Below, in pieces: positions 1 to 12,639 of a DNA stretch of 64,000 bases. The notes beneath the pieces are model-generated. The model did no database searches and was not told the origin of the DNA. It was given only the letters and a program-made list of their open reading frames with translations. Within the stretch, counting starts at the first letter, position 1; each line of letters begins with the position of its first letter. The position numbers were made by a program, and so were the translations under genes. The stretch is taken from the NCBI RefSeq assembly GCF_050908995.1, contig NC_135132.1, forward strand, positions 11,031,001 to 11,095,000, read 5' to 3'. The DNA comes from Andrena cerasifolii (taxonomy: Eukaryota > Arthropoda > Insecta > Hymenoptera > Andrenidae).

Positions 1-34
1 TGGTAAGTATACGGTGGTTTATACTTCTACTCAC

Positions 35-1517
35 TGGTCTCCATGGAGAAGTAAAGCATTCGTTTGGGACCGACAAGAACCGTGTTGTCCAAAGCCCTGG
101 TCTCGAACAGTAACATTTCACCGACATCGAGCTCGAACCCGGACGCTGCTAGCTTCTCGAATTCGCGATGCGTAGACACGGGAAACGCCAAGTTACTCGA
201 TAACACGCGATACACCACCTCTACTCGATAGATGTCTGGACAAAACGACAAACTGTTGCAACAGTGGTTTCTCTGGCTGTTGTTCGACCTAACCGCTTTC
301 TATCGCAGACTTACCAGCATTCTTGAAATTTTCCATTATATCGCGACTCAAGGATTCGGCTCGGTCCTGAGACAGGGCAGCGACGATGATTTTGGTTTTG
401 ATGTTGACATCTAGATCGGTGAGGCGCTCGATACCAGCGTAAGGGAGCGGAACGCGCGGCACCGCGGTCGTGTGCCACCAAAGAGGAACTCCGATACCCA
501 GCAGTAGCACCGCGAAAGATATGCTGGCGTAAATCCTGTATTTTTCTGAAAGAATCCATCAACGGGAGCCCTTGGATTAACAACGATTGCCGATTCTCTA
601 GACCTAGCCTCTAGCAGTACATTAATGTGTACATACGTATACCAAGGTCACTCTTATTTTCGACTTTTCTATTTTCTTCAGGGCACCCTCCAGAATAGTT
701 TCAAATGATAATAAAAAATCTGTATAAATTATCAGCCCGATCGGATAACGGGAAAAAGCTGCCCCTGGGCCCTTGAACATCAAAAATAATTATTTAACAC
801 CTTTACAAGGTCGATTTCACATAATATCCTTCAAGTTATTGATTAAATAAAAAAATATGTCAAACAAAAGTTGTAGACCCGGTCAAGGAGTATCTTTTAT
901 GTTGTATAAAAAGTAAAAAAAAAACTTTCTGTTCTGAAATTTTTAAAGTTTAGAATATCTTGGATATTTTTGCGAATTTCGGTCTCCTAATTTTCAGGAA
1001 ACATTCGTGACATACATATCAACAAACACTAAAAATATGGAAACAATTTTTTTTATCTTTTCAGCATATCTCGGTATATGCCCCCCTTAAATTACAATTT
1101 TTATTTTGTTGAAAACCGTTTGTCGCACGAGAAAAAGTAATAGAACATAAAAAATGCTGCTTGTCCGGATCTACAACTTTTATTTGACATATATTTTTTA
1201 TTAAATCAATAACTTGAAGGATATTATATAAAAACGACTTTGTGACCTGTTAAATAATTATTTCACAGATTTTTTTGTTATTGTTGAAATGTCGAAGAAA
1301 AATTTACCAAGAGTAAATAAGAGCCACCCTAATGTATACCTATACGGTTCCGAAGCCAAAGCACCCCATGAGGCATGGGGCATGGGCCATGGCTACGACC
1401 GCGACGCGTCGAATGGGTGTTTCTGACCCCCATTAGGTTCCCGAATTCTCTTATACCTGCATTACCTGCGGCCCTCTGCCCGTTCGACCCTCCGAACCTT
1501 GGAAATTCCTTTTTCAT
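35..1517 (-). CDS. PIGS: GPI transamidase component PIG-S, 5' part (runs off left edge)
   Basis: PIG-S is a subunit of the ER membrane complex that attaches GPI anchors to proteins. Exons on the minus strand are 1517-1466 (predicted), 545-315 and 235-35, with junction phases 1 and 1 that agree. Exon 2 encodes a hydrophobic segment followed by GVPLWWHTTAVPR and a PLPY motif, matching the N-terminal membrane anchor and the 'G-PLWW-TT' signature of PIG-S. Exon 3 encodes the start of the lumenal domain. The gene continues beyond base 1 after a donor at 34-33. The first exon (start codon at 1517-1515, MKKEFPRFGG) was chosen because it is the upstream ATG with a donor of matching phase; it is the weakest part of the model. 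Its 920-bp intron contains a fold-back repeat (645-1330). The family call is strong, the start is moderate. Confidence 0.85.
645..1330. mobile_element. Fold-back MITE-like element, family A copy 1 (PIGS intron 1)
   Basis: The ends are inverted copies: the left end reads CACTCTTATTTTCGAC and the right end, reversed, reads AGGGTGGCTCTTATTT. Long imperfect arms continue inward and share AT-rich text (GTTGTAGA-CCGG-CAAGG, AAATAATTATTTAA, CCCGATCGGATAACGGG). Related copies lie at 14455-14786 and 26464-26976. It has no coding capacity, so it is non-autonomous. Flanking TA is possible but not proven. Confidence 0.7.
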
Positions 1518-4112
1518 CAAGCTTGCGAGTTGGAAAGAACTGTGTTCATGTTGATATTTAGATTCTTGATGTTTGGCGCACGATGCGTTTACGTATTAGG
1601 TAGACATACAAGCGAGGTTTCAACTTTTAATTATCCGATTAAATTGTTTCGGACGGTACGCGTGCTCCGGATCATCGTAACTCCGTACGATCAAGATAAT
1701 AATGGATGGTGGTGCTGGTGTAATCGATTAAAAATTAAAATCAAGCACTTGCTGAACGAGCGTGCGCATGAAATTCAACGCGGTTCGAAATACGAGACTC
1801 GAATAAAGCGTAATTTAGTTCTACGCTTTTAATTGGGTTTAATCGTTACTGATCTCAGGCTCTTTGAATGTTCTAACGAGCGTATCATCTGAAAATGGCA
1901 ACTGTATCTTTCTGCTCGCATGGAGAATAAAGATAGTTTGCAAAATGGGCAAAATTTCCTTACTACGTAGAGGAAGTGCAACATATTTGGAATACCCAAG
2001 TATCTGATAAACTACTAACGCTATCTATGTAATTTGTACCACCTTAGCTAAGGGGGGAGGGGTGTGTGTGTGTGCGTGTAATGACCCGTTAACTAATCAC
2101 ATTTGTGGATGAACCGCCATTTTTATATTTTCCACTTAATCTGCAGAATAAGAAAACCTGAATCTCGTTAAAAGATGTGAAAACTTTAGAGTTAAACACT
2201 TAATTTACTCATTTGCACGTTCCTTCTATGGTTCCGTGTGAGTTTTGTGATAATTTCGAGAATACAAAGCGTGACGTGAAATTGTAGGTTTCAATGCCAT
2301 GTTGCTAACTCGGAATACCGAAGGTGCAGATAATTTGGAATATTCCAAAGCTTAGCGATGCTTTTGTTTCGCGCGTAACGGCTACCACCGCGTCTCGTCG
2401 CCTCGCCTCGCCTCGCCTCGCGGCGGTTTGGGCCAGCGCTGTCCATTTATATTTACCTAAGATTCTTCCTACATTGTGCTTTTTCAGCCTCATTAGATCC
2501 TAAAAGAAAATAATTTTATTATCTACATGCTTTTTTTTCAGTTTATAAAGTAAAGGTAAATTGAAATACCGGTATTCATTTCGACCAAAGTTTCAGTTAC
2601 TTTCTGTTTTTTATTATTACCGACAGTTTGAAATATAAAAGTTTATTAGTTTCTCCATGATATTACGTAGTTTTATTTCTTCCCATCCTTTGCCTTAATT
2701 TTTTATTTGTCCTAAAGAAACTGGTATTTGAAATATACTGCGCATTTCCTCTATTAAATTCGATAAGTTGTCGATAAGCTTATAATCGGTAATTATAATT
2801 GGTAGGTCGACGAGTATACCCCCTAGAAGAGACTATGAGCGCACCAAGGTTGACCGATCAGACATGACAACGGTTGGTATCGCGATCGTGAGCCAGTGCT
2901 CCATTGGGTTCACTTACCAGTCGTTTAAGAACCAACCAACAAGACAGCAACGAACCTTAAGGTAGGGGTAAAGAAAAAATAAAGCAGGAATGAGAGTAGA
3001 AGGAAGAAGGAGGAGAGGAGGGACGAGAGAAAGAAGAAGGAAACGATGGGGACGGGAGAGAGAGAGAGAGCGCAGACTAGAAGAGAGGGGTGATAGCTTA
3101 ATCGCAAGAGGTCCGACTGTGGCCTGTGCGTGCCTTTGAGCAGAACGAACAGTGGTGCAAGCAGCGTGCGTGCAGCTACACGAAAGTGGACCTGCTTTTC
3201 GAAACCGAGAATTTCATCCCACTCTCGAGACAGTATACGTATATACGGCAACGTGCGGAAAATAAGAATTTGCCGTTTGATCAACGGTAATCGGATGATT
3301 ATTCGGTGACTCGACAGCATGCATTCTTGCAAACCTACGTACATACATGCATATACATAGGTATATCGATCCAGTACGCGATATCGAATCGATCGTGAAG
3401 CAAGTTTGTGTAAAGGCATACAGCCAGGTTGATACGTTGTCGCGATCCCTTTCAACATTTTGATAAACCATTGTTGCTCGATTGGATTTGGTCCGTAGCA
3501 GTTTTTCTCTGCTGAACTCGTTCGTGATTCAATGTGTCCACGTGCATACATGTAGCGCAGAGTTGTCAAGTGTGGGGTACAGGAAGAAACTCGTCGATCG
3601 GCAGACAATTTCTGTCGCGATAGCGGTCTTTTTGCTTTCACCGATTTAATTCCACTTGGTTGATAACGGTTGCAAGGCTGGAAAAAGCTAGAAAAGCTTA
3701 CCGGAAGCCTATACCGAAACAACGAAACAACGAAACAACGAAACAACGAAACCATGAAATCACGATTTCGGGCACAAGATGTTATCTCAGTTTGATATCA
3801 AGCGCATACCGCAGTCGTAACTAACAATAGCGAACGATACACTTCCATAAAGTTCGCCGAAGAATAAATTAAACGACCCATTCGTGAAACGCGTCCGAGT
3901 CAGATGACCTCAATCTGGTTTTATGTCGCTTATGAAAATTATTTAGCTTGTAATCCGTGAAAGCATGTTGTACAAAAACTGGAGACTGTAAACTACAGAG
4001 CGCGCGCGGCGCGTATGTAGCGGGAGAGTTGAGTTAACGTAATTAAAAAATTACTTCTTTTCGATTTATAAGTTGGTAAAAATAATGATGCTTTTTCACT
4101 CGGTAGGGAGCA
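1518..4112. other. Intergenic region between PIGS and the SLC13 gene, including its 5' untranslated part
   Basis: I see no coding exon here. It is the head-to-head region between PIGS (minus) and the SLC13 gene (plus). Visible content: a short GT run near 2062-2075, a GCCTC tandem at about 2397-2421, a purine-rich (GA) stretch at about 2990-3070, and a 10-bp tandem of GAAACAACGA at about 3716-3750. A splice acceptor ending at 4106, six bases before the SLC13 start codon, implies at least one upstream non-coding exon, which I cannot place. The 276-aa open frame on the minus strand here is compositionally biased and shows no domain. Confidence 0.6.
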
Positions 4113-6827
4113 ATGGCCGCACAGTCCGATGATCCATACCCGGAAATCATCGATTCCGCGAACAAAAGGTATGTATCTTTTGAATTTTATTCAACTCGAA
4201 AGAGCAAAACAACAAAAAAGAATCAACTTCTATTCATAATAAAGGATTTATTTTTAATATGGAAAAAGTACGATTTCGTACTTTCAAATTCAATTACTAC
4301 AATCATCACGTACATATTCAAAAGTATTTCTACCTATTCCCGCTCAAAGCTCGTGTACCCTGTCTATTTTCTTCCTCTTACGAGTCTCCTTTGCTGCTCT
4401 GCTTTTCCGGTTACAATCTTCTTTTTAGCCCCATCCAATTTTTTTCCTACACTGCATTCCACTTTAGAGCGGACTCGTTCCGTGCAAGAATATACCGTTG
4501 ATTGGTAGGAAACTGGCAGGGACAGTGCTCCGGTGTAGATTGTTTTTGTATGTTCTCTCTCTCTCTATACGTTAGCTGTTTCAGAAAGACCACGTGTTTC
4601 GGCAGTCTGATGGTCCGTTTCCTCTTCATTTATTGGAAATCGTTCGTGATCGTATTATGGCCGGTGATTCTGTTGCCTATCCTGCTCATCGAGGCTATCG
4701 AGGTTTGTCCACGGCATGGTACACCACGTTTCCTTCTTCTTCTTCTTCTTCTTCTTCTTCTTCTTCTTCTTTTCGGTTCTTTCTTCCGGTTGTACCTATC
4801 TTCGTTTCACAAAGGAAAAAGAAGGAAACGTCTCGATTCGGCGTACAGGTGGTAGCGATGCGGTGTCTGTACGTGGTCGGTTTGATGGCAATGTTCTGGA
4901 TGACCGAGGTGCTACCCCTACCGATCACAGGTTTGATTCCTGTGGTCCTCTACCCGTTAATGGGTATAATGAGCACCAGCGACACCTGCGCTTGCTACAT
5001 GAACGATACCACGATGATGTTTATCGGCAGCATGGTGATAGCTATCGCCATCGAAAGCTCTGGCCTACACATGCGGGTGGCACTGTTAATCATTAAAACG
5101 ATCGGTTGCAGTCATCGAAGGTAATTTAAATAGCCAGAACACGGCTAGCCGTTATAAACAAGTTACGTACAACTCGCAGATTGACGCTGGGGCTGTTTTG
5201 CGTGACCATGTTCCTATCGATGTGGATCTCCAATACCGCCGCTACCGCCATGATGTTACCCATCGTCGAGACCGTTCTTCTGGAACTCGAAGCGGTAAGC
5301 GATACGACACGATACGGTGCGCGAGCTCGTAAGAATTCTGCCTTCCCGTTTTACAGCAAGACTTGGGTAGCATGTTCATTTGCGAGGAGAATGGCTGTGG
5401 CGGAGAAGATGCTGCAGAGCCGTACGTAGGAGCTCCTCCGTTAAAAATTATCATCTTCTATCATTCGTATCATTCTTCTTTCATCGTTTACAGGGCGAAA
5501 AAACCGACGCGCGTCACCATGGTCTATTACCTTGTGGCAGCGTACGCTTCTAGTATCGGAGGGGTGGGCACGTTGGTCGGGACCGGCACCAATTTGACGC
5601 TCAAGGGATTCTTCGAAAAGTAACCGCTAACTCAGCAAGTCAGCTATGATTGTCGGACGTAGACGTAGACGTAGACGTAGACGATTCCTTCCTATTCCAG
5701 ACGGTTCCCACATAGTCCGGGCATCAGCCTAACATCATGGATGCTATACTCGGTTCCGGCAATGCTCCTGATGGGTCTTCTTACGTGGCTGTGGCTTCAA
5801 GTAATGTACATGGGAATGTTCCGGCCGGGAAGCAAGGACGCCCGCGCCATTGATATTGGCGCGCAAGGCGAGAGGGTCGCCGCGGCCGTGATCCAAAAGA
5901 AGTACAAAGAACTTGGCCCGATTACGTGGCATGAATCCTCCGTTGGCGTCCTCTTCGTCACGGTCGTCTTGCTTTGGTTCTTCAGGAGTCCCGGATTCGC
6001 GCGTGGTTGGCCAACGTACATCACCAATTTGTACGTATCGCGCGTACGAATCATCCGACAGAGAATCGTGAAAGGAACGGAATTAGGAAAAGTAACGCTA
6101 CCGTCTTTCATTCCAGGCACGTGAAAGACTCGACGGCGGCTGCTGGTGTCACCATTCTGTTCTTCCTCTTGCCGTCTAAGCTCGATTTCCTTCGCTCCTT
6201 CGACGCGAATCCGGCTAACAGGCCTACCAAGCCGTCCACTAGCATGATCACGTGGAAAATGATACATCAAAAGATGCACTGGAGCTTGATCTTAGTGTTG
6301 GGCGGTGGTTTCGCCATTTCGGCCGGCAGTACCAATTCCAATCTCTCCTCTATCCTAGGAAAGGCACTCACAGCTTTGCAATCGATCGATCCATTTACGA
6401 TACTGCTTATCGTATGTTTGTTTGCGGAAACCGTTACGGAACTGACCTCTAATGTTGCGGTCGCGAATATCATCCTACCAGTTTTGGCGGAAATGGTGAG
6501 AAATTCGCAGAAATTCGGGAAAACGCAGTTTTCCAGTTTCCACGAGAATGGTTATGTATGTATCTATCATTTCAGTGCATCGCTATGCGAATACATCCTT
6601 TGTACTTGATGCTGCCGGCTTCTCTCTGTTGCTCCTTTTCGTTTCACTTGCCAGTGGGTACACCGCCAAATGCGATAGCCACTGCGGCGGCTCATATAAA
6701 AACTAGAGATTTCGCGATTGCTGGAATAGGACCCAGCGTTATTACGCTTCTCGTCACGACCCTCGCATTTTCCACTTGGGGCACTTACGTATTCAATTTG
6801 TCCGAGTTTCCTGATTGGGCCACTTAA
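4113..6827 (+). CDS. Indy: SLC13-family Na+/di- and tricarboxylate cotransporter (INDY type)
   Basis: This is a plasma-membrane carrier for citrate/succinate-type carboxylates, usually sodium-coupled (insect INDY itself is reported to be cation-independent). Exons: 4113-4168, 4585-4702, 4849-5120, 5180-5294, 5357-5421, 5494-5619, 5701-6030, 6117-6495, 6576-6827. All phases agree and sum to 570 aa plus stop, the usual family length. About eleven hydrophobic segments are visible. The two diagnostic SNT-type motifs are present: SNTAATAMMLPI near residues 166-177 and TSNVAVANIILPV near 471-483, with GTGTNLTL between them. The start ATG follows an acceptor at 4106 in a good context. A (TTC)n run lies in intron 2 (4736-4770) and a GTAGAC tandem in intron 6 (about 5658-5683). 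Exact orthology to Drosophila Indy rather than a paralogue is inferred; the family call is firm. Confidence 0.93.
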
Positions 6828-7037
6828 ACCGACCCGACCTCAGGCTACCTGAAGCAACCTGAAGCAACCGAAAGCAACCGAAAACGCGTCTCCTGGTTCT
6901 ACTTCCAATCACTTGCAATTCAATGCGTATCGATCAAATCGAAGTGATATGAAAACCGAGCGGTCACTGCCAGCCGACTTTACGAGATGTAACCACCAAA
7001 TTCGTCAACAATACGAAACAACGTTTTTCAACGAACA

Positions 7038-7043
7038 AATAAA
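7038..7043 (+). promoter_or_regulatory. Candidate poly(A) signal of the SLC13 gene
   Basis: AATAAA 211 bases after the stop codon, followed by a second overlapping TTAATAAAATAA. It is the first canonical hexamer downstream. Confidence 0.5.
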
Positions 7044-7500
7044 TTAATAAAATAACTTACCGTCTACGATTGTGTCGTAGCCTATAGTGTCCGTTTCTTC
7101 TCCCATACTCTTGCTTTCTTTTGATTTCAATCACGAATCATCCAAGTCAACACTCGCGTTGATCGTTACAACAAAACTAATTGTCAAAATTTACTACATA
7201 ACCTATAAGAAGCCGCACTTAACTTCTTGCACTTGGCCACATTCCTAACTGGCTTACTGCGACCGTATTAGAATGCTTTCTCGTGGAAATTCCATCCCCA
7301 CGATAACAACAAATAACTATCGATTATCAAAACGATGCACAAGCATCATAAACCGAGTTCAACCGAGTGTCACCGAGTATGATAGTCGACAATCATCGAC
7401 AATGATGAACAATACGATCCTCTAACAACGTATGCCTTTTCCTAGTTTCCACGAAATAATCTGTGTACTCGTCATCAGTTTGTTGCCCGTCAACCTCAAA

Positions 7501-7801
7501 AGATGGCTTAATAACTCATGTAAGCCATCTAAGGCTCAGATGCGTTGTGGGGAAATCTGTTACGCCTGGCAGACTATTCGAGTGCTCAAGGAAGTTAAAC
7601 ACGTCCACGCATGCGCGTGATGACGCCGCGACGTCAACCAATCAACACCAAGGTGGGAAACAAATCGGTTGTCGACGCTGGTTGGCCGAGGCCTCGCATG
7701 ACTTGGCTAGTATTTTTTATAAAAAACAAATCGATCTTTTGAACAATCGAATCGGAATCGAACAGCTCGACTGCCAGGCGTAACAGATTTCCCCACAACG
7801 C
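7501..7801. repeat. 31-bp perfect inverted repeat with adjacent 10-bp hairpin
   Basis: Bases 7542-7572 and 7771-7801 are exact reverse complements over 31 bp (core TTGTGGGGAAATCTGTTACG), 198 bp apart. Just outside the left arm, 7501-7510 and 7521-7530 (AGATGGCTTA / TAAGCCATCT) form a second perfect hairpin with a 10-base loop. The interior contains CpG-rich and CRE/CCAAT-like text (GACGTCAACCAATCAAC near 7629) and no long open frame. It is most simply a small non-autonomous DNA transposon, but no target duplication is obvious. Confidence 0.65.
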
Positions 7802-7910
7802 TGCTTATCACTCTTATTAGTCAGAATGCTGATGCGCGGCCCCGTGCAGCTATCTATTATCTGCTATTATCTATATTCTATATTACGATATATGTTAATT
7901 AGCCATGAAG

Positions 7911-8212
7911 TAAGAATAAGGAGACTCATCTGCCTAGATTGAAAGTGGTCAGAAAAACTATTCCGTTCAGCGGGATGTTCGCCAAATGGAATAACTTGAA
8001 CTTTGCCGTCGCCATCTTGAAATTGTAAATGACAGATGGTGAGACAAAAAGGTTAGAAATACATGGTTACGTTACAGAAGTACATATAAACATATCCGAA
8101 AAACATAAAATAATGTACGGATGGTGCAATAAATACTACTATTACGTGGTTACAGTAGGACCTGTGAATATGAAAAATTGAAAGGAAAGTCATGTTATAA
8201 GTAAAAGAAATC

Positions 8213-8243
<31 letters not shown>

Positions 8244-8590
8244 AATTAAATTTAAAAGAAATAAATTCTATAGTAACAACTATGTTTACATTAATTAAAG
8301 TTAATATAATTAAATATATCACAGAGAGAAGAACACTGGACTCTTTAAAAGTTCTCTGAGCACTTTAAAATTTATTATAAAAACTACAAGCAAAACATTA
8401 AACACTTGTTTTACAATTCGTATCAGAGCTGAACAGAACGCACTGCAGGTAACATTTATTATGAGACGAATATTCAAGATGGCGATGACAAAGTCCAAGT
8501 TATTCCATTTGGCGAACATCCCGCTGAACGGAACATTTTTCCTGACCACTTTTTTCTGTCTGAGATATAGAGATAAGTCTCCTTACTTTT
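7911..8590. mobile_element. 680-bp terminal-inverted-repeat element (non-autonomous)
   Basis: About 100 bp at each end are inverted copies. The left reads TAAGGAGACTCATCT and later TTCAGCGGGATGTTCGCC; the right, reversed, reads TAAGGAGACTTATCT and the same TTCAGCGGGATGTTCGCC with a few differences. The interior is AT-rich, includes an (AT)n run at about 8217-8242, and has no convincing protein. It lies between the 3' ends of the SLC13 gene and torso. Confidence 0.75.
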
Positions 8591-9252
8591 ACATACATGC
8601 AAGTTAGGCATTGACCACTCGTGCATGCGCGCGTGCGCGCGTGCGATAAGCTACACACGCACAAATAATCGTTGAAATTTCAAATACCCACTTCTCATGC
8701 TTCCAACATGGTGCTTGTCTGGTTAGAAGGCAACTGAAGACAACTTTTTAAGGGTTTATAGGGGTTTTTAATAACATAATTGTTCGCGATACAAGTTCAC
8801 ATTCTTATTTGTTTACGATTTGCAAATACTGTGTAAATACGCACTTGGCGCTGCACGTATGCATGTACATATATGTAAGTATGTAATACATATAACCGCG
8901 GCTAGAATCGAACATATAGGTGTGTATGTACATATATACGTTGGAAATTAGTGTTTGAAGTGTAAGTGTATCCATTTTTTTCAAGTGAAAAGTACCGATG
9001 GGGATGAAAGTGCATTTTTTTATTTGGTTAGAAGCATATGTGAGCCAAGGTCGCTAATTGGTACTATTGGTAGTTTATTATCAAACGTATAGAGATAGGA
9101 GGTTTGCAAGTGCTGTTGGATTGATACTTTGGTTAGGAATCCCAACATCGATATCCGAAGAAAGCTACTTGTAAGTTGTAAGTGACATTTCCTTTAGTTA
9201 GGTTTCAGTAAAAGCGTTATCCTTTGTCACTGTTAATCTTAACAATTTCACG

Positions 9253-12066
9253 TTAAAAATCTTTGTTGGAAAATGACAGCGAGTAACAGGGATTAGAAGC
9301 TGCTGATGGAATAGGATCGAAAGGACAGATTAACATCCGGAATTTCGAAAGGAGTTGCGTAAAATCTGGTCTGTTCCCAGGCTCTGCTGCCCAGCAAGAG
9401 CGCATTATTCTGTAAATGTCTAGAGGGACACCACCTGGCTGTTCCAAACGACCATTCTCATAGATGATGTAACGCGCTAAATTCTCGTCTCGCACATCTG
9501 AATAAGGGAAAGAACCTAAAGTGCCAATTTCCCAGAGCACTACTCCGAAAGACCACACGTCGCTCTTCGCGGAGAATGCTCGGTCGCGTAGAGCCTCCGG
9601 TGACATCCACCTTATTGGAAGATGACGTGTTTTTCCCTTGCTATTCTTTATCACGTATATACCATTGCGTGAAAGCCCAAAGTCTGAGATCTGAATATCG
9701 TTGTGTCGCATTAAAATTCAAAGCTACAGGGGAAAGTTATCTTACCGCTATAAACTATTTACCTTAAGAGTCAAGTCTGTGCTAACGAGAATGTTTCTCG
9801 CTGCTAGATCTCTATGAGTGATTCCCTTAGCTTCCAAGTGTTCCATACCCATCGCTATCTCTATGACGAACTTCAAATACTGATCCTTTGCAATTCCACC
9901 GATCCAATTTTCTCTTTTACTTTCTCTTCCTTTGTCGTTACTATCATTGCTAATGTTTATATACTTGGGCACAAATTGTTTAAATCTGTAAGTATTCTGT
10001 TTATCGGACGTGGTAGAACTTATACTGGTATATACAGCTGAAAATATATATATGTATGTATATATGTATGCGCTACATAATATGTACATAGATCGAATAC
10101 ATACTTACATTTTTTGCCGTTTCGATTTCTCTTCTTAAAATGTAGGTAAGTTAGTAAATCTCCACCTTGCATATACTCGAGCAAAATACATATTGGTTTG
10201 TCTGGTTGAACACAATATCCTATGAGGCCCACTAAATGTGGATGACTCCCTGCCAATTTCATCATCTCGATTTCTTCTATAAACTGCTGCTGTATTTCCG
10301 ATTCGGTTGGCATGCTAACACATCGAGACATCTTTACGGCGACCCGAGTATTATCCGTGTCGTCCAAATAGCCAAGGTACACTTTCCCAAAGTGTCCGCT
10401 ACCCAACTTGCGTGTCAATTTTACACTTTTAAACGGTACTTGTAGACTACCCGCTTCGTCCTTGTAACTGTCCTATGGTAATGAAAATTATATTCATGGT
10501 ATGCGCTACATATCGCGTACGGCGAACATAACACTGTTTTCTCACTTCAGATTCTGCTCGGACATACAAAATATTCTGTTCTTGGAGAACTGCTTCGGCC
10601 CATCGAGATCTATGTTTGGAAATTCTATGTATCCTACAGTAACGAGAGAAGAAATATCATTTTTTTTTTCATCCCTTATTTGAACTGTTAATGGATTTGC
10701 CATTGCAATATTTACCGAGAACTATTCCTATAATATAATATAAAGAAACTGTTATTACGAAACAATATAAAACTTAATATTCCAAATAGTAGAATACAGG
10801 AAATCGTTACTCCAATAACTATGAACCACTGAAACATAAAGCCAAACATGTTTTAACTTTCAACTTTACTAGTCTCGTTAATAGTTAATATAGCTTACTA
10901 TGCGATAGTTCACAGTTTTAGTATTTTTAATCGACGATACAAGATGTACGATGAAATTTCCCTCTATTCCGGAGCAACCATGATCGTTAATGGCGCTAAC
11001 TGCTATTTTATAACCATCTTTTATTTCTTTTATAGCCAAGTGGTCATCATTGGACTTTAATTTCCACGAGAAGACAGTGTTCCCAGAGGGTACTTGTCCT
11101 ATCTTTGTCATATTATACACAGGCAGTCCACCTTTCGATACAAACAGAGGCACGCCGATACTGTAAAATTGCGCACAGATATGTATTTTCATTAAATTTT
11201 GAAGCTTACAAGTTTTTGGGCCGGACATTATTAACTTTTTTCTATAATTCATAATATCACCTGATCGAATAAAAACGAACGTTGAAAGTGTTAAATGTAC
11301 TGCTCCAGCTAACAACAAGTTGGTCGTCTCTGTAAATAACATTGACATTTGGGATCGGTAACATCGATTTGGCATTAACGCAGGTACATTTTTCACCTAT
11401 ACAATCTGGGACTGTATAAACAATCTGTACAACGTAAGAGTATCTTTTTGTAAGGTAGCTACAATGAGTGATTTGCTTGTAACATTTACAATAATAGCAA
11501 CTCACTTCGGGTGGTTTTGACATAAATTTTCTTCTTGGATTGGTGATAACTTGTACTTTGTAAGAGCAATTTGGTCGAATATATAGGTCAGGCATGTCGC
11601 CCGACATGCCGTTTTCCGGTAATACTACGATTCGTTGCCAGACATTGTTCGACGTATATAAAATTGATCCTTCTGGACAATCTAGGATATTTGTTTCATT
11701 CCCTGTTTGTATGCTCGTGACCATTACGCTACGATACACAGATGGCATTAAATGAAAGGTATACGTTAACCATCTTAAAGAAATATGTGCAGTCCGTACT
11801 GCTCTATATTCTCTTGGGAATGTTTACCTATAGGATGAAGGTTGTCTGTCACTGTTTGGAGCTAGCCAAGATATATTTAGCTTTAAAAATTTATACGTGT
11901 CGTTAGTTTCCGCGTATCTGTCATCTTGGAATGCTTTTACACTTAAATTCTGAACAGGGCTGATAAATCCAGTTCCACCTTGCACACGACGAGTTTCATC
12001 GAATAAATAGAGGAAAATCAGCACACCATATATCAGTATCAGTGATGTCCGAATTCTCGTAAACAT
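9253..12066 (-). CDS. torso: Receptor tyrosine kinase, torso type
   Basis: Torso is the receptor for PTTH/Trunk-type ligands and signals through Ras-MAPK in moulting control and, in some insects, embryonic termini. Minus-strand exons: 12066-11828, 11728-11506, 11424-11261, 11160-10899, 10828-10716, 10633-10546, 10472-10105, 9985-9763, 9690-9253. The phases agree and give 705 aa. Order: signal peptide (about 1-30), fibronectin-III-like ectodomain with a Cys-rich segment (VPDCIGEKCTC), one membrane helix (about 297-319), then a kinase. Kinase landmarks: GSGHFG at 387-392, VAVK lysine 410, an insert of about 35 residues (from about residue 477), HRDLAARN with catalytic Asp 545, and DFG at 563-565. 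The kinase looks catalytically intact. Candidate AATAAA signals (minus) lie at 9074-9079 and 9019-9024. The RTK call is certain; torso rather than another FN3-type insect RTK is my best judgement from layout and length. Confidence 0.78.
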
Positions 12067-12639
12067 TTCATGTTTTTGTTAGAATATTTAGTAATAGCAG
12101 CAATATTACACTGTGTTGAATTGAGAATAATTATATTGGCGAATTAAGTAGGTAATTGGTTTAAACGATGCGTGGTTTCGTTTTGCCATAGTACAGCATT
12201 CGTACACACTTTATCTGATAATCGTTGTCCGAGAGCACCCAAGACATACTCAAGTACGCGATAAAACGATAAGCATAACGCTTTAAAGTTAAGGCTACAG
12301 ACGAATTGCATGCTTGTACTCAACTCTAAGAGATTAGTTTAGATGGTTCGTACAAGATTTCGGAATGTGATCGCGGGGGTAAGAAATGATGAGACAAGGT
12401 TCCAAGCATTCAAATCTTTAATATTCGGACAGTGTTTATTTGAATTTGAAAGCGTGTCATGTAGAGGGGACTAGAGGGGTTAATCACAGTTTACATGTAC
12501 TTGTATATACCTCGTATCGATAAGTAGATAATTTGGGAGGGGAAATTTTTTACTCTTCCCGTTTGCCTAGGGACAAAGAAAAAAGAAAGAAAAGAGTTGA
12601 TGATGCGGTTTGGTTTGCTTTGAATGTTACAGAAGGGAA
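12067..12639. promoter_or_regulatory. Divergent torso/Dr1 upstream region
   Basis: The two start codons are 573 bases apart and point away from each other, so this interval must hold the promoters or 5' exons of both genes. A splice acceptor (TGTTACAG) ends at about 12630, ten bases before the Dr1 ATG, suggesting a non-coding first exon for Dr1. No clear TATA box is seen. Confidence 0.5.

Noticed and set aside
2925..3755. 276-aa open frame on the minus strand
   Set aside because: It is a translation of GA-rich and simple repeats (Ser/Phe/Leu runs) without domain or splice context, in the SLC13 upstream region.
11734..11827. In-frame stop just after torso exon 1, suggesting a broken gene
   Set aside because: The stop lies in a normal 99-bp intron. 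Splicing 11828 to 11728 restores a continuous fibronectin-III strand and keeps phase.
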